Assembly: GCA_038496675.1 (NCBI GenBank)
Contig: CM076658.1
Coordinates: forward strand, 14,735,220-14,799,219
DNA length: 64,000 nucleotides
Direction: 5' to 3'
Source of the DNA: Rachycentron canadum
Taxonomy: Eukaryota > Chordata > Actinopteri > Carangiformes > Rachycentridae
The notes below the pieces were generated by a model. The model worked only from the letters and a program-made list of their open reading frames with translations. It made no database searches and was not told where the DNA came from. The position numbers and the translations under genes were made by a program. This document shows, one piece after another, positions 38,491 through 47,653 of this stretch (the first letter of the stretch is position 1; each line of letters begins with the position of its first letter).

Positions 38491-39728
38491 ATCTAAATCT
38501 GCTCAAACATTTAGAGACTGTCACAGTAAAGTCATGGAGAATCTAACTCTCGACAGCATCTGACACTCGAGGCCTTGATTGATTGTTACAGATAACAAAA
38601 AAAGAGGATCTGTGTGATTTGAATGACTTGAGTCTTGAGTTGGACATGGCATTTTTCAGTGCAAAAGCATTTTTTAAAAATCCTGGCAGTCTGTATTGTA
38701 CTCTAGCCCTCTGTTTACCAGCATCTCATTTTAGCACAGAGATGATACATCCAGTATTAGGTTGTGACTGACACATTTTTTCTCATTTAGACTTGGTGTT
38801 GCATCCTATAAGCCCTGAGTCATCCACTGTTGAGATTATTCAGTATCACTGATAATACTTATGCTTGACCTGACTCACTTTCTGGTGATTCATACCATAC
38901 CAAAAAGCATGTAGGTTGAAATTCACCAGTGAAACTACAAGGCAACAAGTTAGGATATGGACATCAGCACTTACTATTCACAGTATCACTGAATAAACAA
39001 CTTTATGACAGTTACAAAAAAATCAGCAAACACAATAATTGTTGCAGTGTGATTGTATGGAATTGCATGAGATAAAGCAAGGTACTGATATTGTTTCCTG
39101 CCATGAAGTTTGGAGCAGGACTTGATTGATAATGGAAACAAAAGCTGGGTTTTTCCAACATGACAACCTTACGACAGTGATACAAAGCTTGAGAGGGTTC
39201 GGGAGCACTGCACATTCACACTTCACTCCAGGAGGGGAAGTTAAGTTGCCATGTCCTCCTCTGCCACACAGGGATTCTCCCATTCATCTGTGCCCTCAAA
39301 GTGGAAATTGGCACACTGTAGCCTTGGTGAGTGTGGTGAAGTCCTCTTTCCTTCCTGGCACACATTGAAAGAACATGTGTATGGCCTTAAGAAATTTGCC
39401 CAGCTGTGTCATAAAAGCTACTCTTGCTGACAGTGTACAGTGGGAACAAATTCAGACAACAAAAAGATGAAGCATCTTCTTTTAGCAGGAACTTAAAAAA
39501 AACTTTGCATTTAGTCCATCTCAAGACAGACGGCACATTCTGCAGTAATATGAGTCTCTTTAACCCTAGACAAATGTAATGCTAGCATGGCTATAGCTGC
39601 CATATTGGCAGCTCAGCTGGTCTTCTATATTTGCTGCCATCAGGAGCCATTTACCTCATTTTCATTATGCTTGTTCCTTTTGCAGAAACCTTTGGCCACA
39701 GTGGTCTGCGGTATGAGATCTGAAGGTA
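38491..39728. other. no gene seen
   Basis: Unique sequence; overlapping frames of 62-86 codons on both strands around 39012-39368 are without domains. Confidence 0.5.
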
Positions 39729-39754
39729 TGAAGACTGGTTTGAAGACTGGTTTA
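39729..39754 (+). repeat. 12-bp tandem duplication
   Basis: GAAGACTGGTTT occurs twice in direct succession (about 39730-39753). A minimal duplication, probably slippage. Confidence 0.85.
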
Positions 39755-40347
39755 CAATAGTTAAAATATCAGATTATGATGAGGCTCCCTCATAATATGT
39801 TGAATTAATGCAGTAAACTAAGCATGGGGAAAAATGGGAATGTGAACAATTATAGCTTACATGATGCACTACAATTCATTAATTTCAAGAAAACAAGTGA
39901 TTTTAATCAATAGGAGTGAACTGAGTGCTTGGTTGGACTTAATTACTGTATTTGTTGAAACCTGTTGTATTTGATATGGTGTATGTAATGGGGTTGCTGT
40001 TTCATTGCAACGTGCTTTGACAACTTGGCTGCAGGATCTAATCAATAAACATATTTCTAATGACTGGTCTGACCAGAAAAAGACATTTAGGAGGATCTTG
40101 TATATCCTTCCTTCCTTTTAAGGGAAGCTTCCTTGTTGCTAAACTGAATAAAGGGTATTGCTAAACAAAGGCAAACCAGACCAGTCAGAGTCCCATCCTT
40201 GTTTCAAACAAACAGAGCTTTAAATAGAGCATCCAGTGAACATACATGAAATGTCATTGGCTGGCCAGCAGTGTGGGGCAGCATTACAATAATGGATTTA
40301 TTTCTTACCAGTCGTGACAGCTCAGCCAGGTGCTGTTTTCACCTCGG

Positions 40348-40348
<1 letters not shown>
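39755..40348. other. no gene seen
   Basis: AT-rich unique sequence without recognised features. Confidence 0.5.
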
Positions 40349-40428
<80 letters not shown>

Positions 40429-40433
40429 TAAGT

Positions 40434-40475
<42 letters not shown>
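40349..40475. repeat. compound microsatellite (TG)39 - (AG)n
   Basis: Uninterrupted TG from 40349 to 40426 (78 bp), a short AGTAAGTGAGAGAA bridge, then AG dinucleotides 40441-40475. The 131-codon minus-strand frame covering it owes its length to this tract and is not a gene. Alternating purine-pyrimidine TG followed by a purine tract can adopt Z-DNA and triplex structures (known chemistry, not tested here). Confidence 0.97.
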
Positions 40476-40482
<7 letters not shown>

Positions 40483-42181
40483 TGCGTCTATATGTCATCA
40501 AGGGTAAAATGTGGTCCTGGTGACACCTACTGTAGCTGATACTCCTACAGAGGCAGTTTTGACTACTTCGGCAGTTGGCGTACAGGTGTGTGGCTGGGAT
40601 GAAGCGAAGGAGTACTGAGTACACTTGTAATAATGTAATAACCTCTGAGTGGTCACGGGTCACAAGTTGAACAGATCTGATGTGTTCCAATGGCATAATG
40701 AATTGTTGCTTCAGCATTTTTGAGAGTCATCTTATTTGCTGTTGTTTCAGGAGTTAGGAGGGAGAGTTGATATTAGTTTTGTCTCTGCATTCAGTTGACA
40801 GACTGCTAGTGTTAATTTAGCACAGTAGCTGGAAGTGGTTGGTGTCATCACAACAGCAGCAGTTGTAGTTTCATGTTTTAGCATTCATGAGCAAGTGATT
40901 GGATTTTTCAAGTAACCCAACACATCTGGCTAATACTATGATTGTCTTGGCAAATGCAGCTACACTAGCATCCACATTCAGCCGTTGCACCAAATGTTAT
41001 TCTCTGTTACTGCATGTTCTTGGTAGTGTGAGATCACACAATTTCCTGTCCAGACAGACCCTTCAGTGATAGCTATGTATTTGAACTAGACCATGTTCGA
41101 TTATCCTCTGCACTCTTTGCTTGCAGAGGCAGCACTAGGCTGAGCTGCAGCTGGTCCTTAATGACCTTTTCCCACTGTCCCAGTTATGTTGTGCTGTGGC
41201 ATGTTGAATATGATCATATGCATTTAGACAGTAGCCCCTTCAGGAGGGGACATCTGAGCTAATCCACAAAGTTGTGGTCCTTTGTATGGGCAGGGTCCCG
41301 CACTAAATCTATCCACTGGATCAAGCCAAGTCATTGTGCTAAGGATTAATTCAGTTAATAAAACAGTATAGTATAGTTGTAAGCAGATAATTTTACAACT
41401 AAAGTATAGGGTTTTATAAGCCATTTATTCAACCTATTTGTTTAATAAATTCCAAATCTTACAGAAACCCAGAGAGGCAAGTGAAGAAAACAGTTTTTCA
41501 CCGAGATAACTTTTCAAAGTTATAGTTGTTCTCATTTATCATTTGTGTGTTTTTTTGGGAAACACTCAAGACCCAATTTTGCTTCGACCACATATAACAA
41601 ACCCCCCCCCCCCAGCAGCCACACCTGAATTATAGCCCACCTCCTGAAAATGACAGTTGGTGATTGGTTAATGGAAAGATTAAGAGCACTGTATTCCCCT
41701 CAGTTGGAGTACAGTGTTTTGAATGGAAAATAAAATTGTCCATTGTCTGTTCAACTTCAACAAAAAAGATATTTGTCCGGGGAAGTCAGCATTTTATTCA
41801 TTTATGCATTAAAATTAATTGTATTTCTTCTATTTCTTCAGAGAAAAGCTCCCTGTTGTTTTCTATTTTTATTTACTTGTTTATTGTTAGGTTTTTTTTT
41901 TTTTTATCATTTTTAGAAGTTATTTATGCTTTTAATAGCTTCCCCCACCATATGCTATGATAATACCCTGTTTCATTCCAAACCCTGCAGTTGTAATTAT
42001 AGTATGTCATAGTAAATCTTAGTGCTTAGTGCTCATAAATGCCTCATATAACAATAAAGATAGGTTACCAGTTGTCTTTAAATGAAAAAAATACACTTAC
42101 TCTCAGATAGCTTTAATTTCAGATCCTGCATAACACGTATAATAACTATATCATTATTTTCTGTCCTCCATCCTCACTCAG
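40476..42181. other. no gene seen upstream of the kinase relic
   Basis: I looked here for earlier MAST exons (the rest of DUF1908 and the serine-rich N-terminus) and did not find recognisable sequence. A T14 run lies at 41892-41905 and a C run near 41601-41613. Confidence 0.45.
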
Positions 42182-42355
42182 CCCAACCCAACTGCCCTCC
42201 CTGGCAGCGTTCTGCTCCTGGCCACTCGTGCCATGAAGTTTGTTCAGCTCCAGCTGCCCGAGCCGGCTAGGGACTGTGACAACATGATCCAGAATTGTCT
42301 GGTCGCCTCCCACTTTGTGTAGCTGCAAAACAAACTGAAGAAGCCTCTCCATGAG
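42182..42355 (+). pseudogene. MAST relic exon 1 (DUF1908 part)
   Basis: Read in phase 0 it gives VLLLATRAMKFVQLQLPEPA followed by RDC, then ASHFV-stop-LQNKLKKPLHE. This matches the MAST pre-kinase domain pattern V-L-x-L-A-x-x-A-x-x-F-V-x-x-Q-x-x-E-x-A-R-D-C...YF-x-E-LQEKLEKLL. The exon is 174 nt (58 codons), flanked by an AG acceptor at 42180-42181 and a GT donor at 42356. One in-frame TAG at 42320-42322 sits where the family has a residue between F/M and LQ. Confidence 0.85.
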
Positions 42356-42931
42356 GTGGGTGTTTATCTGTCAGACATGATGGAGCAGAAAATTCCAACT
42401 GAATTTAACCAGCTTCTTACAAACTTTGAACCGACTTATCAAAAACACAGAGGTGTATAAGTAATTTGTTTTTCAAAAAAACAAAAGCCCAAAACCACAG
42501 CACTAATATAAAAGGTCAATTAAAACAATCAGTTAAAACTGCCTAATGAGAAATAGACACTGTACTAATAAAGCCAGGTCTGGGTCACAGGTTTGGTTCT
42601 GATGGAGTCAATTATCTCTAAAGGTCATAGATTATCGGTCCTAACTGCTGATCGCAATTCTAAAAGGGTCCAATGTTCACTAGCCATGCTGTAATTTTTA
42701 ATGTAGATTTGTAGACTTATAATAATAATCATAATAATACATAGTTGTTATATTGTATGTTACTAGAGGTGGTTCTCAAACTACATTTAAATGTATTTCA
42801 GTCCCTTGTGAAAACCTTTCAAACCCTATCATGTAAAATTAAAAGAAAAATGAAAGGGCTGTCAAGCTAAAAATCAAGGCTGCTTTTCTTCACTTCACTC
42901 ACTTATGTACTTTTCTGAGTGTTTATTCATT

Positions 42932-42952
42932 TATATATATATATATATATAT
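42932..42952. repeat. (TA)n microsatellite in the relic's intron
   Basis: Uninterrupted TA run inside the interval where kinase N-lobe exons would be expected. Confidence 0.95.
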
Positions 42953-43471
42953 TCAGTCATAGAAGCTGCTTGTGTTTACAATATTCAATATTGAACTGTA
43001 AACCTTGTGTGCCACAAAAAGATGGGTCAACGCTTTTGCCAGGAAACTGATCAAACAGCAGAGCTTGATCAAACTGTGTACATATCTGCCACATAAAAGA
43101 TTTTAAACATAACATCTGACTTTTTCTGTACTGTCTCTTGCACTGTTATCTCAAACCCATCAAGTTAGCCCTCAATATGTCCTTTTTGGCAGTATTTGGT
43201 ACATTTTTCAATTTGCGATTTCAGGCATCATTTAACTGTTTGATAAACCCTGCTCTCCATAGTTGTTGTGAAAAATGCTTGTGTACATATAAACAGAAAC
43301 TAACATTGGACACTTGTCATTAATGGACGCAGCTTACAAACCGATCATTTTTAGATTGTTAATCTTTTTTACAGAAATTTTCCCTCTTGATATTTTCCTT
43401 TAAATCTTAGCTTCAGGTATCAGGTTGGGTTAATCTAGCATGAGACATTTTTCTGCTTCTTTCCTTTTTAG

Positions 43472-43611
43472 TCTGTTGATCAGCTCCACAGGCCACATTA
43501 AGGTGAGTGATTTTGAACTGTCAAAGATTGGTCCAGTGAACATGGCAGCCGACCTGAATAAAGGCTGCAAAAAAAAAAAAAAAAACTGTCAGAGAGTTCA
43601 CTGACACAGAG
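43472..43611 (+). pseudogene. MAST relic exon with the DFG region
   Basis: After acceptor TTTTTAG the frame gives LLISSTGHIKVSDFELSKIG and then PVNMAADLNKGCKK. This corresponds to the MAST magnesium loop (LLITSMGHIKLTDFGLSKIG). The invariant DFG glycine is replaced by Glu. An A17 run (43569-43585) lies inside the exon. Beyond it the family-like VREFTDTE is in a different frame, so the run carries a net frameshift. No clean donor follows GAG at 43611. Confidence 0.87.
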
Positions 43612-43717
43612 CTTAGTCTCTTCTCTTTTCCATTCATTTTAACTCATGTTTAGCCAGTGTGTTATAGCATTTGTTAATCATTTTCTGTTTCCTCTCCTCA
43701 TCCATTACCTCCTACAG

Positions 43718-43807
43718 ATATTAGGTAATCCACAGGTCATTGCCTCTGAAGTGTTTCTGAGGCCTGACTGTGGGAAGCCAGTAGACTGGTGGGTTCAGAT
43801 CACAATT
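43718..43807 (+). pseudogene. MAST relic exon with the APE/P+1 region
   Basis: Following the CCTACAG acceptor the frame reads ILGNPQVIASEVFLRPDCGK then PVDWWVQITI. It corresponds to MAST [30 protein letters not shown]. APE has become ASE, the threonine of the GTP motif is Asn, and the similarity ends about 43800. The remaining ~30 codons of the normal exon are lost or unrecognisable, and low-complexity T-rich DNA follows (T27 at 43944-43970). Confidence 0.88.
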
Positions 43808-43943
43808 AAAAAACATCCATACACTTTACTTTCTCTTTTAATTTTTTTTTAAATTTCGAATATAAATCTTTATAATATGTGAATAATGTTTTTTTTTCTA
43901 AAGGGACTCTTCCATTCCCCTCTGCCAGTCCCTTTGGCCTAGA

Positions 43944-43970
43944 TTTTTTTTTTTTTTTTTTTTTTTTTTT
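43944..43970. repeat. T27 run in the relic's intron
   Basis: Longest homopolymer in the window, just upstream of the next relic exon. Confidence 0.95.
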
Positions 43971-44029
43971 CTTTTATATATATATTTTAAATTCCTTGAT
44001 CACATGACTGATATCTGCTTCTTTTCCAG

Positions 44030-44131
44030 ATAAGCCCATCTGGCTACAGGGGGGATATGCAATGCCAGCTGATGCCCAGGACCTCATCACCCTTCTCCTG
44101 AAAAAGAACTGTGTGAAGTGCCTGGGTACAA
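44030..44131 (+). pseudogene. MAST relic exon, late C-lobe
   Basis: After TTTTCCAG the exon starts in phase 2 and reads KPIWLQGGYAMPADAQDLIT then LLLKKNCVKCLGT, matching MAST EIIWPEGDEALPPDAQDLIS-KLLRQNPLERLGT. There is no stop within this exon. It ends A|GTAAGT, an intact consensus donor, and has the best-preserved reading frame of the locus. The Arg of the ERLGT subdomain XI motif is replaced by Cys. Confidence 0.88.
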
Positions 44132-45058
44132 GTAAGTGGTAGCTTTACAAATGATGGACACATGGATGAATACAGTATGACATATCAACTGCTAGGAGAA
44201 AAACCTGTGGAGTAATAGGCCAGTTAATTCCAGGTTGTTTACTCACATGCAGTACCTAAGAGCACTGATTTAATGCCATCACTGTGATTATGTGCATGTG
44301 AGATGCATGTAGGCCTGTGCCTCTAACAGAGAAGTCTGGAATATGGCCTCAGCAAAGCAGTAAATTGCCCCTGGACTCCCAAATATCCAGCGTCAAAAAA
44401 TACTGACCATCTTTATTTTCATGTTGTGCTTTTGATGTTTCACATGCTTAAAATAATTTGTGTTTAACTGATTGACCACAGAGCAACCCTGAAGCCGGGT
44501 ACCATTGCATGTACAAACAAAACTGTACGAACTGCCCAGAGACTGGGAGGAACAGGAGGGTAACGGGCCCCTTAGTCTGTTAATCTGCCCATGACAACAA
44601 ATAGTGCAGAGCTATTATGCAAAAGTATTATTGACCGGATTTACTTCAGCCAACCAACAAAACTACTGGCCTAAACAATATTTAATCCTAGTAATAATTA
44701 TCTGCTTTTGATTTTTGGTGATGTTTGAAATACACAATATATCGCCAGCTTGTGCCTCTCCTGAACAGCAACTCTTCTTGGTGCTTTTTGTTCCACCTGC
44801 TTTGCGTTCATTATAGTAATACTATGCGTGTGAACTATGTGTTACTGGAACGAGACTAGCATAATCTACCTTAATGAAAAGGTTGTCCATAGAGAGATAA
44901 GCTCCTGATAACTGCTGAGAGCAGAGACCCTTAAATGATAGTTCACATTGAGTGAGTGTTTTTATAACAAAGGGAGATATTAGTGAAGCCAGGGAGGCAA
45001 TGTGAAGAAACCAGGTCAAGTGCAAACTAAATGTGTGACTGTTGTATTTCTTATCCAG
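44132..45058. other. intron of the pseudogene
   Basis: Unique sequence between two relic exons with compatible phases. Splice donor GTAAGT at the start and TTATCCAG at the end; no other exon recognised inside. Confidence 0.6.
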
Positions 45059-45185
45059 GAGGAGCCTGAGAGGTGAAGGCAAATCCATTCTTCCAGGATC
45101 TGGACTAGATCAACTTCTAGAGACAGGACCCTCTATTCGTCCCACAGCCATAGAAGAAGGAGGACACCAGCTACCTTTGAAGTAG
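45059..45185 (+). pseudogene. MAST relic exon, C-terminal extension
   Basis: After TTATCCAG the frame gives GA-stop-EVKANPFFQDLD, then further stops, then LFVPQP-stop-KKEDTSYL. It corresponds to MAST GAYEVKQHPFF-x-x-LDW...FIPQLESEDDTSYFDTR. Stops at 45067, 45106 (the LDW tryptophan codon as TAG), 45118, 45151 and 45178 show long neutral decay. The exon ends AGTAG|GT, with a GT donor position retained. Confidence 0.85.
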
Positions 45186-45513
45186 GTGCCAACAAAGACA
45201 CATGAACCAGATTCAGTCCTGATAGAAACAAGGACGCTTTTGATTTAACAGGCTGGTTCTAGATTTCAATTGTTTTCCATTAATTCGTGGAGGTGGAGAT
45301 AATCATCATAGTAAAAACTGAGATCAGTAACGTCTGGTGCGGATTTCAGTCAGCACAAAAATACTGTCAGCCATTTGTTCATGACTTAATGTAAAATGAC
45401 TGTTGATTCATTGTCCAAAAATTGGTCAGACATGATGATGAAGAGTCACCTGTGCTCCCATACTTCTGCTTTGTTTCTTTCCAGCTCATCAACCCCTCCT
45501 GCTCTTTCCAATG

Positions 45514-45549
45514 ATCTAATAGTGAGAAATCTATTTCTCACTATTAGAT
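45514..45549. repeat. perfect palindrome, 17-bp arms, 2-nt spacer
   Basis: ATCTAATAGTGAGAAAT (45514-45530), CT, then ATTTCTCACTATTAGAT (45533-45549). The arms are exact reverse complements. Such a nearly spacer-free 36-bp palindrome could extrude as a hairpin. It may be a recent inverted duplication from a repair event, or a tiny foldback element. Confidence 0.95.
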
Positions 45550-45699
45550 ACACATTGAATGTAAATAACTGATGGTAAAGGACTCAGCACAACATTGACG
45601 TGAAGTCCCGGTAAAAGTATTCAGATTCTGAATAATCATTAAGATTCAAGAGTAAAAATAATTTAGTGATAATTGGAATTTGTGTGCAAGCCTTCAGTT

Positions 45700-45812
45700 A
45701 GAAGAAAGGAAAGGAGGAGGAGGAAGAGAAGATGTTGTAGGAGGATGAGATGAATGAGGAGAAGGAGAAAGTTGAGTTGGAGAATAGGAGTAAGAGGACG
45801 ATGTGATGCTAT
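45700..45812. repeat. purine-rich GGA/GAA tract
   Basis: Around 110 bp that is strongly purine-biased on the plus strand (GAAAGGAGGAGGAGGAAGAG and similar). Simple-sequence origin is likely, and the glutamate-rich translation is not evidence of coding. Confidence 0.75.
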
Positions 45813-46106
45813 CATATGTTTCCACCATCCCTCCACCACTCACCTACTACACACAATTTGACTAAACAAAACCAACGGGGGCAGAAACATCCTTCACTAG
45901 AAACTAGAATTTCATTTATGTTTCACTTTGAACTGCTCAACTTGAATAATTGCATCAAAAACCGCAATTTATATCACATAACTTGAATCTGTATTCTGGT
46001 TTTCAGCATCTCAAAGTGTGAGTAAAGGTTGAATTCACATCGGGCCGTCAGTCACGCTTGGACGTGATGAGCTGAAGCAAATATGAATTCAAATTTTTCT
46101 GTTTCT
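45813..46106. other. no gene seen
   Basis: Unique sequence between the purine tract and the SINE. Confidence 0.5.
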
Positions 46107-46260
46107 GGGGCACCCCCAGTGACTCACTTGGTAAGAGCGCATGTCATTGAGACGTAACCACGGTGGCCTGGGTTCGTGTCTTTTACTGTCAACCTGTCTC
46201 TTTCCCACTGACTTTTCTGTCTCTCTCCCACTGTGGTTATCAAAATAAAGGGAAAAAAAA
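46107..46260 (+). mobile_element. tRNA-derived SINE
   Basis: The 5' region has an A-box-like TGACTCACTTGG (46120-46131) and a B-box-like GGTTCGTGTC (46171-46180) about 40 nt apart, as in a tRNA-type internal promoter. The body is pyrimidine-rich with repeated CTGTCTCTCTCCCACTGT, and the tail reads TATCAAAATAAAGGG followed by A8. I recall this architecture (gene-like head, CTCTCTCCC body, ATCAAATAAAGGC tail) from percomorph SINEs. It does not form an intact tRNA gene. Confidence 0.75.
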
Positions 46261-46814
46261 CTATTTGTATGTATCGCTTTATCTCTCTACCCAACTGTTT
46301 GAGGCAGATGGCTGCTCACCCAGAGCCCAGTTAAAGTGTGAGGAAAATGCCCACATTCAAAAGTTTGGTTGAACATGCTCTGGAGTTTTACTGTTCAACA
46401 ACAAAATCATCTACATTTCAACTATGGAGGCAAAGAGTTTCTCTTTAGTATTGGCGGTGATTACAAATAGTGAAGAAGAATTTAAAAAAAAAAATCTAAT
46501 ACAGAGAGACTGATAAGGCTCAAACTAAATTTCAGTTGAAGCTGTGTTGGTTTTTAGTCCTCAAAACTGTCGTCAAATAGGAAACCAAAGCTGAGCTGAG
46601 AGCGTACATTGCGGCTGCGGTGGCCTTAAGTGCTGTCCTTCTGTCTTTGAAACAATCAAAATATGAATAAAGTCAATGTACATTAAGTTGTTTTTAAGCT
46701 TCAGTTTGATTAGCATACCCATACTAGCGCACTATAGCGAGTGGAAGTTGTTCAGCAACCTCAGACTTCAATGGAAATATGGAATTTGCTTAACACTTGT
46801 CATCCTACAATATG

Positions 46815-46818
<4 letters not shown>
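46261..46818. other. no gene seen
   Basis: Unique AT-rich sequence, A-run near 46483-46493. Confidence 0.5.

Positions 46819-46855
<37 letters not shown>
46819..46855. repeat. (GT)18 microsatellite
   Basis: Continuous GT dinucleotides, followed by an interrupted GAGTATGTGTGTGTG stretch. Confidence 0.95.
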
Positions 46856-46857
<2 letters not shown>

Positions 46858-47279
46858 TATGTGTGTGTGAAATTGTGAGTTTGTGTTGTTAGTTTTGTAA
46901 ATTCAATTTAGACCATAACATTACACCATATGTTGACTGAAGAATCCGCCAGTGTATGGATCATTTGCCAACTCATCATTACCTCCATGCTCAAGGGATG
47001 TTGTGCTTTTAGGTAAATTCTTGAAAGATAATTACACTCATTATCTCACTCAGGATTGTACAGAGACATCTCTGTGTTCCCTGCTCAGTGATGCTAACAA
47101 AGGTATAATGGGTGTGGTGTCCAGAACGGTTAAGATGACAAAACCTAACAAGATTTAATTGCACCCGTCTGAAAAAAGATGTGAAGAGAGTTGGTCACAT
47201 ATTTCCTCTTTCACTGTCATGCAGAAACCTGTTTGAAAGTGTACAGGTGTTAAGGGCTGAACTCTCTGCCAGCTGAAGA

Positions 47280-47445
47280 CAGAAGTCACTTATTAGGGCA
47301 GTTGTCATCTCACAGCTATAATATATAGCTCAGAGTGGCCTTACACCCGTTCAGTACATCCACAGTCTGATGTACTTGCTAGTAAGTGCTTTGCTCAAGG
47401 GCATCAATGGTGGTAATGAGAGAGGGACAAGCTGATTATTTTGAG
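47280..47445. mobile_element. dispersed-repeat remnant
   Basis: Text such as GCTTTGCTCAAGGGCATCAA, followed by GGTGGTAATGAGAGAGGGACAAGC, resembles a fish repeat in which 'TTGCTCAAGGGCAC...GGAATGAGGGAGGGACAAGC' precedes a short conserved tail. It may be related to the element at 10145-10340. Weak identification. Confidence 0.4.
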
Positions 47446-47613
47446 TGTACTTGTCAAAGTTGGGAGCAGTTGTTATATGTCTGAATAAATGGCCATATTT
47501 ATATATGTATGTGCATGTTTAGTTTAGCAATTTCCGATATTCCTATGCTTCATACACATTTGGAAACAGAATTTCCTGTGTGAAATGCACTCCATCCACT
47601 TTGTTTAGATAGT

Positions 47614-47636
47614 TGTGTGTGTGTGTGTGTGTGTGT
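47614..47636. repeat. (TG)n microsatellite
   Basis: Short uninterrupted TG run followed by an A12 run at 47642-47653. Confidence 0.9.
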
Positions 47637-47653
47637 AACTGAAAAAAAAAAAA

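Larger units (their letters stand above)
42182..45185 (+). pseudogene. unprocessed pseudogene of a MAST-family serine/threonine kinase
   Basis: Five exon remnants in family order: DUF1908 segment (42182-42355), DFG/activation-loop exon (43472-43611), APE exon (43718-43807), late C-lobe exon (44030-44131) and C-terminal extension (45059-45185). Functional MAST kinases are microtubule- and PDZ-scaffolded AGC-type kinases. Acceptors (CTCAG, TTTTTAG, CCTACAG, TTTTCCAG, TTATCCAG) and donors (GAG|GTGGGT, A|GTAAGT) are still readable. Exon phases across 44131/45059 also agree (1+2), so this is not a retrocopy. It is inactive: stops at 42320, 45067, 45106, 45118, 45151 and 45178, a frameshift at the A17 run 43569-43585, DFG to DFE and APE to ASE. 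The N-lobe, lysine and HRD exons expected between 42356 and 43471 were not found. It could be a decayed duplicate or a lost orthologue; which MAST paralogue is undetermined. Alignment was to family sequence from memory. Confidence 0.88.

Noticed and set aside
40322..40717. 131-codon minus-strand frame
   Set aside because: Most of its length is the translated (TG)n/(AG)n microsatellite (His-Thr and Leu-Ser repeats).
43021..43100. Possible extra MAST exon (translated text with RKLIK similar to the family's VRKLLI)
   Set aside because: Only three or four residues agree, and no clear splice acceptor or continuing similarity is present.
45483..45540. Possible further MAST exon after TTTCCAG (SSTPPALSND, compared with the family's SSCSPRFSK)
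   Set aside because: Match is too short and low-complexity to separate from chance; the palindrome interrupts it.
46107..46190. tRNA gene
   Set aside because: A and B boxes are present, but the cloverleaf stems do not close and a SINE body with an A tail follows.
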